Part shown: positions 1 to 9,799 of the stretch, in pieces
Layout of the letters: each line of letters starts with the position of its first letter
How positions within the stretch are numbered: position 1 is the stretch's first letter
Origin: Asterella californica
Lineage: Eukaryota; Streptophyta; Marchantiopsida; Marchantiales; Aytoniaceae
Direction of reading: 5' to 3'
DNA length: 64,000 bases
NCBI GenBank assembly: GCA_036924285.1
Contig: JAYKYS010000007.1
Location: 19,778,001 to 19,842,000 of the forward strand
Position numbers and translations under genes: made by a program
The notes under the pieces: generated by a model
Seen by the model: only the letters and a program-made list of their open reading frames with translations
What the model was told of the DNA's origin: nothing
Databases searched by the model: none

Positions 1-339
1 GGCATATGTGTGCGTCTCCTGCACCATAAAAATGTGTGTGTATGTGCAGCAGCATGGATTTCTACACTATGATCCTACTTATGCATCTGCATTGAGGCGT
101 AGAGGAAATCCCTTCCAATCCTCAACTACAACCAGGGAGAGATGGGCGTTGTCAGAACGCTGCCACCCCACATGCAAGCGTTCCCCTTCCTATTTAGCCA
201 TCCACCTTACTACTCATGCGCTGCCTACTCTGCCACATGGTCACCTATCTAATATTACACTGAAACTGCCACCTCCTAAGATAGCATGTTCGGTTCTTAC
301 TAAGTTTAGACAAGTCAATTTGTCTTCTGCGCTTGGTGT
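1..339. other. No gene recognised (left edge)
   Basis: Only a non-convincing ORF spans this stretch. It has no domain I recognise and low-complexity composition. It lies just beyond the broken coiled-coil ORF that ends near 340. Confidence 0.4.
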
Positions 340-620
340 CTACTCTAATTGCTCGGATGCAATCTCTATTTGACCTGCTCCTACCTGAACTCCTAACTCG
401 GCTTCTGATAAGCTAGGAAGCCCAGTGAATACCTCGGGTGTCACTGAGGTGACTTTCTCCTCAACATGCGTCGCTGGCTCTACTGCTGCTGCTTCGGAAG
501 ACGGAAGCGTCTTCTGGGAAGTTGGGTCGACTTGTGCTTCCTCACTCTTCTGAGGCACTCATTCGACACTGGGAGCCATGGTGACCTCATAAGGGTCCGA
601 GGAAGTCGCTTCCTCCACTC
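340..620 (-). pseudogene. Probable frameshifted C-terminal tail of the coiled-coil ORF
   Basis: Below about 620 the frame of the preceding ORF becomes Arg-rich and unnatural. A neighbouring frame instead gives an acidic Glu/Val/Ser/Pro-rich tail that ends at 340 and resembles the rest of the protein in composition. I infer a frameshift near 600-620. That frame also crosses one stop near 555. Evidence is from composition only. Confidence 0.3.
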
Positions 621-1895
621 GGTATACTTGGGAAGGTAGCTCTTCTTCCTATCTTCCAGAAGACACCTGTCTTCCGGGGCTTCTTCCGGGGTCTTCTCGG
701 CTTCCAACGCTGTCACTACCAAGTGGACAACGAGGTCGAACTCCTCCTTCTCCAAGTCTGATCCGGTCGATGGTGCTGGGGCTTGGGAAGATGCAATTGC
801 GGGTGACGGAATCGAGAAAAGACCGTAGAGTGTCTTCACCCTCTCTATCTGCCGATCCAAGTACCGGAACATGCTCTCCTTGCACTCTACCAACATCGTC
901 CTGGACTCGTCGTCCCATTCCCTAGCTAAGGTAAGAAGCTTCCTACCCGCGGTGAAGTTAAACTTCTTCCGAAGCGCTTCCACCGTCTGAGTGAGCATTC
1001 CCTGCGCACGAGCTTCCGCTGCTTCCCGCTGCGTCTTCTCGGCTGCAGTCTGCGCTTCTGCGGCTTCCCGTAGTGTCTTCCTTGTCGTCTTCTCTTCTGC
1101 AAGGACGGTGATCTTACCCCGAACTCGTAGAACCTCCTGGTCACACAGCTGTAAACGTGCCTGCAACTCCTGGTTGCTCTTCCTCAGCTGCGCTAACTCC
1201 TTGGTAGAAGCGGCTGCTTCCGCCTTGTACTTCGCTGCGGGCTTATCCGTGGTGCGGAGATTGGTTTCCAGCGCTTCTACCTTCTTCTAGTCTTCTTCCT
1301 GCCGCATCAGGGTGCGCAGACCGAATCCAGGCTGTAGTGGCTTCTCTTGAGCCATCGCTCTCTTCTCCACCAAGTCCATAGCTGGTTGGATCTCCGAGTG
1401 GAAGAAGACACTGAATTCCTCCAGTCTTCTTCCCGCGGAAGACAGACTCATCCCCACGATCCGGACGGAGGTGTCTTCCTTGTCTTCCAAAGACAAGGAT
1501 GCCTCTTTTGCTTCTGTGACCTTCTGCTTCTGCGCGCGAGAAGAAGCTACTCTTCTCATCTTCCGGAGTGGAAGATCTCTCCCCATGGCAGAAGCGGTCC
1601 TCTTTACTGCGCTTCCTCGCATCACAGTAGGAGTATGCATCCAACCTTCGTCTTCTGGAGTCTTCGGAAGACTCCTTGGTGTTGCAGAAGCGATCTTTTG
1701 TGTAGCTCGAGTACTTAGGGACTCCTCCTGAGAGTCGGACTCCGATCCAGTATGAATGATCGGGAAGGAGGTGGTCTTCCTAGGCACACTTCTATGACCC
1801 ATCTTCCTTGGTGGTGTTGCGTCTTCCGACCCACTGGAGTCGTCTTCTCTCACCAGAAGCGTCTTCTGATGAGTACCTGGTCTCATCTGCGACAT
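480..1895 (-). pseudogene. Coiled-coil ORF with one in-frame TAG; paralogous to 42.5-43.2 kb
   Basis: One reading frame runs from the ATG at 1895 to the stop at 480 and is interrupted once, by a TAG at 1289-1287. The part before the stop is Ser/Lys/Glu rich. The part after it (from about 1280) is a heptad-like, Ala/Glu/Lys/Gln-rich coiled coil followed by a Trp/Asp-containing domain near 900-1000. The TAG is flanked on both sides by protein sequence that also matches the decayed copy at 42549-43170 (motifs such as SARRRLDEFSV there against SAGRRLEEFSV here). The stop is therefore a mutation inside a once-continuous ORF and not a true terminus. Its function is unknown. A transposon gag or a transposon-carried host-like protein is possible. 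Confidence 0.5.
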
Positions 1896-3640
1896 CAGAG
1901 TGGGAGAGGAGTCATTGCTGCTGCTCGGTCGTCTTCTCCCGAGGTCTCCTCTTTCGTCTCGTGCTGCCTTGTTGGCTCATATCTCGCCAACTGATCTTCC
2001 GTTAGGTCCCCCTTGGCCACGTATAGGTAACCGAAGAACGAAGTAAGATGTCCTCCTGCCGGGGTGCCTAAGTACACCAGCTCTGCCTGCACATATGCGT
2101 GGAAGAACGCGCCCCAGTTGATGGGCATCCCTTCCCAAATTGCTTCTAGGAATTCCACGTCTTGGTCTCCAAGGTACCTCGTCTTCTGCGCCTTCCCCTT
2201 GGGAAAGAGGTGAAGGAACAGCTTCGCGAGAAGACGCTTCTGCGGCTCCCGATAAGCTTCGACCTTCCATCCGTTCCTTCCCTGTCTGTCCTCCAGGAAG
2301 AGACAAGATGTACTCCGGGGCACATGCCACTTCCTCGAGATCATGGGTAGGATCTTCTTCTCTAATTCGTACTCCTTGTTCTTTGCTTCTGGTCTGTGGA
2401 AAGCCCTACGCCACCAATCTGCTGTCCAGGAAGATGGTCTTCTCCAAGCTTCTCCTGCCTTCGCAAGTACACGGTTGCGGGGAGGTATTGCTGCCCAAAC
2501 CTCCTCCAGAAGACCCTGGTCTACGAGGTTATAATCCCACAGGAAGAAGTCGAGACCCAACTCCTTGATGAAGGGTTTGGCCTCGGCCAACTCTGCTGCT
2601 GGTAACACCAACCCTCGAGGATGCATCGACATACTTGAAGCTCTGTTACACTAAGCCATACGCACTTACTGTGAGCTGAAGGCTCAGTCCTTCTCAAGTT
2701 CTCACAGTCCAGCTTCCACTCTCAGAAGACGAATCTAGTCTTCCAGAAGACAGCTATTCCGTCTTCCGAGAGTTTAACAGTGCTTCCTAAGTTCCTCTCG
2801 TCTTCCGGGCTATATCTAACCAATCTTAACTAAACAAGGCATCACATGGATTCCTTAGAAAACAACCCACCTTGCATTTCATCCTACTTCCTAACAGAAG
2901 ATAGAAGATATGCGAGAAGCAAGGTGTATGAAAAGTTCAGAAGATGGTCGCGGGCTCTTGCGATGACAGTGGCCTCCAAGAAGACTCCCGAGACAGCTTC
3001 TGATTCAGTAACGTTCTCGGAAGACTTCCCGAAGCCAGGGTTCCCTTCACTGGTCTCACCTGTCTTCTGCTTCCGACACACAATCTAACCTCACAACAGA
3101 CACAAGACATTTGCACTCTGTTCTTCCGACTTCTCACCTCTCATACACACTCAGAAGAAGCTTGCTGCATGATGAGAAGTCATGACCCTCGACCATTCTC
3201 TCCAGATTCTACAAGCAAGACTTCTAACAACTCTCTTCTAAGTTCGGGAAGAAGAAGGAATAGGCTGCTATGGGTTTGACAAAAGAGACCCGTAAAGGAC
3301 CCTCACGTCTTCTCGCACATTCTGCCAGCCTTTCCAGTCTTCTAGTCTCTCTAGGAAGATGTGGATTTCAGAAGCTTGGAAGATCGGGAGGCACAGGCCT
3401 GATTCCCAACTTCCAGCTTCTCCAAACAACAAACTACTCACCAAGTCACTCAGGATTCGTGTCAAGCTTCTCTCAACACAAAAGCAAATCCAATCCACTC
3501 TTGATACGAATTGCACACATTCGTCTTCCGAAGACTTCAGACATCAAAAGCGTCTTCCGAAGATGTTCAAGTTCAGAAGCGTCTTCCGAAGATGTTCAGA
3601 TCTTCCGAAGCGTCTTCTGTCCAGAGATTCGGTAGTAGGG
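481..3640. repeat. Tract saturated with GAAGAC/GTCTTC
   Basis: By eye count the hexamer GAAGAC or its complement GTCTTC occurs about 42 times in ~3.16 kb. Random expectation is about 1.5. The hexamers fall in several frames and continue through non-coding DNA beyond the ORF start (2640-3640). There they occur as variants of TCTTCCGAAGA, with near-repeats at 3520-3620. Codon use alone cannot explain the pattern. It may come from micro-repeat expansion or from a sequence-level constraint. Confidence 0.7.
1895..2632 (-). pseudogene. Unrecognised transposon-associated ORF, N-terminal part (245 aa)
   Basis: An ATG-initiated ORF of 245 codons. The protein is rich in Trp, Arg and Lys in its middle part and ends in an acidic, low-complexity tail (around residues 220-240). 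The style resembles the gag-like or plant-mobile-domain proteins that are abundant in plant genomes, but I cannot assign a named family. Its TGA stop overlaps the ATG of the next ORF in a TGATG arrangement with a change of frame. This suggests either a frameshift in one longer protein or an unrecognised intron. No retroviral protease, integrase or reverse transcriptase motif is visible nearby. The segment lies in the GAAGAC-rich tract described separately. I see it as the first piece of a broken gene running from 2632 down to about 340. Confidence 0.45.
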
Positions 3641-3649
3641 GTGCGGTAG

Positions 3650-5737
3650 GGTAGAGAAATTGATAGCTACGAGATCGAATTTGAGAACGACGGACAAGGT
3701 CTCTTTTTTACAAAGAGAACGTCGCTGTTCGCACTGCTCTCATAGGTACTATCCTGCCAGTGTCGAAGAAGTGACCTTGCTGTCCAAAGAGATCCCGATT
3801 CCACTCGACGAACGGGAAGGCGCCGAGGAGAGGAGTCCAAGCGGGAGGAGAGAGGCTTTCGTGACTGTATCCGAGCCATTGTCCCAGTTCATTTCACTGA
3901 CGCAGGCAATGACAAAAGACACCGGACACCAGAGGGGACTTCCAACGACCCGCGACGAGGCCGTTACAGACATAGCGTAGCTGTTAACTATACGTAGCAG
4001 TATAGCAGTAATGTATGAAGTGACGAACCGAGTATAGCGAGTATAGCAGTATCTGAAAATTTCGTCCCCGCTGTAAACATGTTTTCCATATAAATAAAGA
4101 CCCGAGGTCACCGCGCCTCTTTGATCTGAAGTCGTGTTTAAGACTGAAGACATATTAACGAAAAAAACCGTACCTATTAATGACAGCAAATACCAGAGCT
4201 GTTCGGATGAATAAGAAAGGAATGTACACAATCTGGAGTAAAAGCAACGCAATGAGAAGACACCCCTTAAGTTCACTATTTTTGCGAGAAAAAAAATAAC
4301 CATGGATAGTGGACCCTCCGTGCCTGACCGCCTCGGATAAATAAAACAATGTAGACAGTGGGAAGAGGCATTACGGGCTTCTTATACCACCCTTGCAGGT
4401 CCGGCTCTGGTGTAGATACTTCTCCCAACAAGTACAAGAATTTCAAAGTTAAAATTACGAAAAATCATTGTGATCAGTGGATAGATTACTGTTACAACCA
4501 CATACAGCGAACTGTACAATACTGTAGTATACAATGAAATATTATCAATAAATGATATTGTATTATCAATTTTATTGAAATAATATTTTCGTCAAATAAT
4601 CTCAAAAGAAACTAAAAGAATTTCATTTCAAAAAATTTTAAAACTCTGATACTTTTAGACTTTTACAACGCCGACTTCAAAGAGTACATCCGTTCAGGTC
4701 CAGAGACCTTGTATTATTTCTATGCTATAAATAACTAGATGTGCCTGTGTTAAATAATTCCGGCTTCACAGCACGACTGTAAGTAAACGAGATGCTGTAA
4801 TATATCTATCTCTATATAACTGTATATACAGGTATTTCGCTTGTGTTCTCTTTTATGATCTATTCTCGATGCCAGCCGTAAGCCCTACACTTGCCTACAG
4901 AGTTCGCCTCTAGTCCTGCCACTTTGTCGGGAGAAATTCAGCATTCAGCAGGGACAACATTTATATGTCACTACTCCTCGCCCATTATCACCGACCTCAC
5001 AACATCTAAATCTCAGACAGGTCATGGAAAACTTCGAGTTTCATCTTATCCAGCTTCCATATGCAATCTCAAGTGTAAGTACAGAGTCTGTACGCCCTCT
5101 CACATTGTTTTTGTGACGAATAACTGAGACTTCCTGTATACACTGATAGTTTGTCAACTGTTTCTATAAATCCCTTTTCCAGCGAGTGCAAGAAAGCTTG
5201 ATTTGATATTATCGTGCCGTCAGATCGTTTCTCCTAAACGGACTAGCTAGCTAGTTAGAACATTCGATGTTGCTTTTACAGAACAAGCAACTCGATCGTC
5301 ATGACATTGGCGACCGTTCTTTTCCAGTGTCGTAAGCATTCATAATGACCATGGCAGAATTGAGACATGATAGTGCTCACACTGTTCGAACCCAACTGGA
5401 GTTTTGACGCTGAATCAATGGATCCATTGCGATATCTTAACTTCAGAGTGATATTAATACACATTTCAGTATATTCATTAACTGTTCAGTGTATCCACGA
5501 CGCTTTATTGAGTTCAAACTAAACAATGGATGATAGACCCAGAACTGAGAGATCCACACACAGAAACTATTATTTCTTAATTAACATGGTCTGTTGTCAT
5601 AATTTCACTCCTCACTTTTGTGAAGGAAAAATGATTCCCTGACTATACCTATGAACGGACGGCACAAAAGGAGTTCAAATCTTCTTGAACTACTTCTTCG
5701 CTGCGGATCCAGCTACAGCTGCGGTTGATCATGTAGA
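3650..5737. other. Intergenic, no gene recognised
   Basis: Several ORFs of 60-184 codons occur, but none shows a domain or natural composition. Around 3975-4050 there are short imperfect repeats of GTATAGCAGTA type. The 4500-4830 stretch is AT-rich. The part from about 5500 is the likely 3' flank of the polyphenol oxidase gene. Confidence 0.4.
5513..5518 (-). terminator. Possible poly(A) signal (AATAAA) for the polyphenol oxidase gene
   Basis: AATAAA on the minus strand lies about 220 bases beyond the polyphenol oxidase stop. It is a plausible 3' end signal, but plant poly(A) signals are degenerate, so this is weak evidence. Confidence 0.25.
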
Positions 5738-7558
5738 TCATTGGAAGTCTTGCTTCAGTCCTGAGAATTGGAACTCGGAGGTTGGGTCACTGTTTCTCTT
5801 GCCCTTCGAGACAATGGTGACTACAATGTCGGTGGTGAAATCATCTATGCCCAAATTTTTGAGGGCCGTCTCGATGCAGAACCGCATATTGAACACTCTG
5901 TACATTTTGTTCGTCTCTTCACTAGAAACTGATCCGCTCGAATCGGTCATGCCGCTCGGAAGATGAGTGAAGGTTCCCACATATTCCGTCATGTAAAGAT
6001 GGGTCTCCCTGTTGGCCTCCGGATAGTTGATGAACACGTCAAATCTGGCGTACGATGAGTGTGGGATCTTTACCTTCTCCAACAAAATATTCTCTTGCAA
6101 ATCGCCCTCACTTGACACTCCCTTCCCTCTGCAGTCGTCCTTCGTCGGAGGACGCCGATCGACCCTGTAGCTCACAGGCGTCGTTCCGATTGTGTTGTTC
6201 TTACCAGAGGGATCGCATGCAGGCCAATCCTTGGGATTCCAGGGCTGGCTGTAGTTGTGCGGGGGCAGAGGCTTGTAATCTATCCACATACGGTCGGATT
6301 CGCTCACGTCGGCTGTCGTGTAGCCAAGCTTGGAAGCGTAAAGGGTATCTTTAATCTTCATGATAACCAAATCTCCTCTCTCGTCGAAGAAAGTGAATTC
6401 GGACTCCAGGAAGTCTCTGTCAGTGTAGTCACTCCTCTTCCTCCTCCCGCCGCGCGTGACTGTGTCGGGAAGAGTTCTCCACACTTCCCACAAGCGATCC
6501 ACGTTGGAGTGATGTGCATAGAAGATGGGATCTCGAGCAGCGAAGATGAAATTCCCCATGTCCTCGTTGTCGGGATGCTGCGGGTTGTTGATCAAGCCAG
6601 TCCACTCGTGGGCGGTGTTGTGGACAGTCTCGCAGCCGCCAGACTCGCCGGGGGTTTCACCTGCTGTGACATTCACAGTCAACGCCGTATTATCGGTGCC
6701 TGCAACGTACGGACCGCCGTGGAAGTCACGAGCGCTGATTTTGTTGGTGACCTGGTTCCACATAACACACAAGTTCTCGTACTTGATCTGCGCGTCCGTC
6801 AGGTTCTGTTTGCCTTCGGCTTCGAGCTTGGAGTTGTATCCCAAGTGGAGAAGTTTAGGTGGGAAGTGAGCTGAATTTCTGAACTCGTCGAAAATGGCAG
6901 AGTTATTGGTACCAAAGTTTTGAAGATACATGGCAGGGATCTGAGCAGCAAGAGGATCGATGACATTGTCCCAGTTCCAGAAGGGAAGGGCGAAAGTGGG
7001 ATCATCGATCAGGTCCGCCAAGATTCTCTCGTGGTAGTAGAGGAACATCCTGTGCCAGGGGAGGAAAGTCCAGCTGTAGTGAACTTGGAGGAGGACTCCA
7101 GTCTCAGAGCCCAGGGGACCTGGTGCCTTCCGCTGCTGGAACGCTTCGTTACAGAAGGAGCAGTGGACTCTCCACTGATTAAGGAAGCTTCTGGGGTCTG
7201 AGTCAGGCAGCGCCTTCATCCTGTCATAAGCTAGATTGTACTTCCTCACGTACTCTGGGTCGTTCTGAACCACGTGGGCGGGTTTCCTTTCTCTGAGAAC
7301 TGGCTTTCCACTGCGACGGGGTATCTTCGGAAATTTGAACCTGATCGGTCGCCTCGTGGGCTCAGGCAGGCAGCAGTGTAGTGGCGGCCCCTTCAGCACT
7401 GGAACATCTTTGCAGAAGCCCAGGCTTGACGCCAAAACTGGCTCGGCTGTAGCATTCTCTGTCAAAATTTGCAGGCAGAAGACGAGGGCGGAGATGTAAA
7501 CAGCCCATAGAGCACTGCCTCTTCCCGAGCTTGGCTTTTCCAGCGAAGAATTCGCCAT
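5738..7558 (-). CDS. Polyphenol oxidase (tyrosinase/catechol oxidase type), 606 aa, probably secretory
   Basis: This is a type-3 copper enzyme that oxidises phenols to o-quinones using O2. The start is the only ATG in frame before the conserved region (7558); the frame is open further upstream but without an ATG. Numbered from this Met, residues ~15-40 form a hydrophobic signal-peptide-like segment, followed by the plant N-terminal Cys motif (LHCC). CuA ligands are His132, within HCSFC whose second Cys at +4 is the expected thioether partner, then His160 and His169 (HYSWTFLPWHR, the PROSITE CuA pattern). CuB ligands are His313 and His317 (HNTAH) and His350 (DPIFYAHHSNVD). The PPO1_DWL region (around MWIDYKPLPP) and the PPO1_KFDV region (YARFDV) follow, so the protein is full length. 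No frameshift or intron is visible. A CTTTCAG sits directly before the ATG, so a 5'UTR intron is possible. The neighbours are repeats. Confidence 0.93.
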   Translation of the reverse strand: MANSSLEKPSSGRGSALWAVYISALVFCLQILTENATAEPVLASSLGFCKDVPVLKGPPLHCCLPEPTRRPIRFKFPKIPRRSGKPVLRERKPAHVVQNDPEYVRKYNLAYDRMKALPDSDPRSFLNQWRVHCSFCNEAFQQRKAPGPLGSETGVLLQVHYSWTFLPWHRMFLYYHERILADLIDDPTFALPFWNWDNVIDPLAAQIPAMYLQNFGTNNSAIFDEFRNSAHFPPKLLHLGYNSKLEAEGKQNLTDAQIKYENLCVMWNQVTNKISARDFHGGPYVAGTDNTALTVNVTAGETPGESGGCETVHNTAHEWTGLINNPQHPDNEDMGNFIFAARDPIFYAHHSNVDRLWEVWRTLPDTVTRGGRRKRSDYTDRDFLESEFTFFDERGDLVIMKIKDTLYASKLGYTTADVSESDRMWIDYKPLPPHNYSQPWNPKDWPACDPSGKNNTIGTTPVSYRVDRRPPTKDDCRGKGVSSEGDLQENILLEKVKIPHSSYARFDVFINYPEANRETHLYMTEYVGTFTHLPSGMTDSSGSVSSEETNKMYRVFNMRFCIETALKNLGIDDFTTDIVVTIVSKGKRNSDPTSEFQFSGLKQDFQ

Positions 7559-7790
7559 GCTGAAAGAGGGAATGTGTGGACAGGACCCTCGAGATGTCAC
7601 TGATCCAGAACGAGAACCAAGTCTGTCTGCACAATGCACGTAAACATGCTTCAATATTGTGATACATCAGAGAGACAAGACAAAAGAACTTCATTCAGGA
7701 TACAATATTAATACTAGTCAAGGCTGGTTCGAGACATCCCAAACTGTCACAATGTCATACATAAATGCTGACATCAGGTTTCAAAAGTAG

Positions 7791-7798
7791 AATATATA
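7791..7798 (-). promoter_or_regulatory. Possible TATA box of the polyphenol oxidase gene
   Basis: TATATATT on the minus strand lies about 235 bases upstream of the chosen ATG. The spacing would allow a 5'UTR of about 200 bases. Position and motif only. Confidence 0.25.
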
Positions 7799-8589
7799 GA
7801 TGCACAATTCTCGAGCTCCTTGAGTACTACTATTAGTCCAAGCTTGTCGTTGCTGGTAGCTGATGACTGAGGGAAATGAATGAAACTCGCTGGAGAGCCT
7901 CTACTAGAAATTACTCATGACAAATTATGAATGTACATAACAGCCACGGTGAAGGGCTGACATCTCTACTGTGCAACGAGGGTTCCACTTGCTTGAGCAT
8001 GATCAGCCTACAGTTGCAAGAACAGTTGCTGTGTTGAATCGTACCTGGCTTCGATCGGTAGTGTCTATCCACTCCCACTGCAAGAAGAACAAGCGTCGAC
8101 AGCGGATCTAAAGGCCCTGCAGCTGGTGTAATTCAAGCTTGTCCGGTGGGACAAACTTGAACATGTGAATGTGGTGTGAAGATGGCAACTTTATACTGGC
8201 CATCGGGTTGCTGCAGAGTAAAATCTGAATGGTCTTATCCCCCGAAACATCCTCATGTTTGCCTCGGGAGACCGAAGACCATCAAAATCTTAATTTAACT
8301 GGACAAGTGGGTCCAAGTTGTACCACTCCTCACGCGTAGTTTATTAAGAAAGATGCTTGATCATGATACGCGGACAGTCACCACAGACCTACAATTCCCG
8401 GAAATATATTCAAGGGCATTCCGCTCATTCCGCATCCACTCAATGGGATGGCCTGAAGATCTGAGTGATATTCGATACTGTAAAAGTGTTTCCTATCTTG
8501 AGGTTTTCTCCTCAGTATAGTTCTGTGATATCACTGAATAATAGGCATCCCCAACGTACTTGTACAGTGAAAATCGTTTTTTCTTAGCG
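7799..8589. other. Upstream flank of polyphenol oxidase, no gene recognised
   Basis: No coding signal is seen. An imperfect foldback occurs at 8132-8161 (TTCAAGCTTGTCC against its near-complement). The region presumably contains regulatory sequence that I cannot resolve. Confidence 0.4.
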
Positions 8590-8860
8590 GAAAACATGTA
8601 AGTGTTATAATAATATAATAAGTTATAATAAAAAATTAAAATCATTTATAAATATTAAAAGTTAATCTCTCCGGTAGCAGCTAACTGATCGAGACAGAAC
8701 CCATAAGTCGAGAGCAGGTTGAGACGTCCCTCAGGGTATAAGTTGGGGATTGAGATTATAAATAAGCGTCAGTAAACAAGGCATTTAATATATATTCTAA
8801 CCCTTCCCATCGGGAGGGTTAGGATATATATTAAACACCAATGTACACGAAGTGTACATG
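8590..8860. repeat. AT-rich dispersed repeat with terminal hairpin (copy 1 of at least 2)
   Basis: It begins with an AT-rich block headed AAACATGTAAGTGTTA, has an internal ACCCATAAG, then a strong foldback, and ends at ATGGGTG. The same order of landmarks recurs at 54010-54335 and, more weakly, at 55860-56120. It has no coding potential, so it is probably a short non-autonomous element. Confidence 0.45.
8784..8835. repeat. Foldback, ~25-bp arms
   Basis: The left arm 8784-8808 and right arm 8812-8835 are complementary apart from one bulge and one mismatch. The core is CTAACCCTTCCC against GGGAGGGTTAG, flanked by TATATATT blocks, with a ~3 nt loop. Confidence 0.75.
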
Positions 8861-9204
8861 GGTGAATAAATAAGCAGCATTGAATGTCTCAACCTAGCTT
8901 CATCGGAACATATGGATTCCAAATTAATTCTTTATGTTTACTCTAGCGACTGATCATGAAGACCGCGTAGTTTCCGATTAATCTCATTTCCTAATCTCAT
9001 CTTCGTGTTCTACGCTTTGAGTTATGTTTCGCAGATTATTTACATTCAGCAAAACATATTCACGATCTTCGTCATTTCGGTCTGATAAAAAGTTTGCAAC
9101 GTACCTCTCCGTGCTCTTCTTCCACCTCGCGTATCTTTGTGAGCTTAGTATGTGGGTTCCAGACATCCAGTCCTGGGGAGTTCTGTGTAGAATAACCTCT
9201 CTCT

Positions 9205-9469
9205 ATAAGTAAACCTTACAGTAGTGGCACTAATTTCATGTGCTGAAGCTACTGACACAAGCCAGAAATAGGAGAGCGGAGAGTTGACAGCTGATACCTG
9301 ACAAACTATTTCCAGTGATACAAGTGGTGACTAAATGGAGAAATAAACACGATGAACTTTTCATGACGGTGCTCATTGTCTCTGTATAAATTCCATTAGT
9401 ATCAGTAAAGCGTTGTCACAGTTGAGAGCCTCTAAACGCTCGTCTGCATATGGGAGAGTATGTTCTTCA
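9205..9469 (+). repeat. Copia-1 5' LTR
   Basis: It matches the inverted copy at 20241-20484. The 3' boundary is sharp: it ends in CTTCA directly before the primer-binding site. The 5' boundary near 9205 is set by loss of similarity to the other copy and does not start with TG. The flanks TCTCT (5') and TCTCC (beyond the other LTR) agree at 4 of 5 bases and may be a mutated target-site duplication. Confidence 0.78.
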
Positions 9470-9483
9470 GGTTATGGGCCCAC
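9470..9483 (+). promoter_or_regulatory. Copia-1 primer-binding site, internal half of initiator tRNA-Met
   Basis: GGTTATGGGCCCAC begins one base after the LTR. It is complementary to the anticodon stem-loop of the plant initiator tRNA-Met (from memory, GUGGGCCCAUAACC) and not to the tRNA 3' end. Drosophila copia and yeast Ty5 are known to prime from this cleaved half-tRNA. The terminal C fits the plant tRNA better than the animal one. The tRNA sequence was recalled and not searched. Confidence 0.72.
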
Positions 9484-9799
9484 ATGTCCGGATCCATCGC
9501 TCTGTACTGTGAGCAGATTTAGATGGAATGTGTCGAGATCATCTCCATCCAATTAGCTTTGTTCTATATGTTGGCCTGAGCCATCTCACTCATACGTTAT
9601 GACAATCATCATCAGATAGTCGGTCTCGTTGTTCTTAGCCTTGTCCCTTTGAGACATGCCAGTTAGTCTAGCATGCCTGCCTAGATATGAAAGTGTGTCA
9701 TCAGTTTAGTTCTTGGAGATTTCAGAACCTGTATTGCACACTCCTGTGTTCATCATACTTGTTCAGCTAGAAGTCCATCATTCTAGTAGAGTCGAGATA

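Noticed and set aside
1243..1644. 133-codon minus-strand ORF, and plus-strand ORFs at 1347-1731
   Set aside because: They overlap the better-supported coiled-coil frame. Their existence comes from the repetitive GAAGAC content.
3749..4303. 184-codon minus-strand ORF
   Set aside because: Biased Ser/Val/Leu composition, no domain and no supporting context. Treated as chance.
6257..6874. 205-codon plus-strand ORF
   Set aside because: Antisense shadow of polyphenol oxidase.
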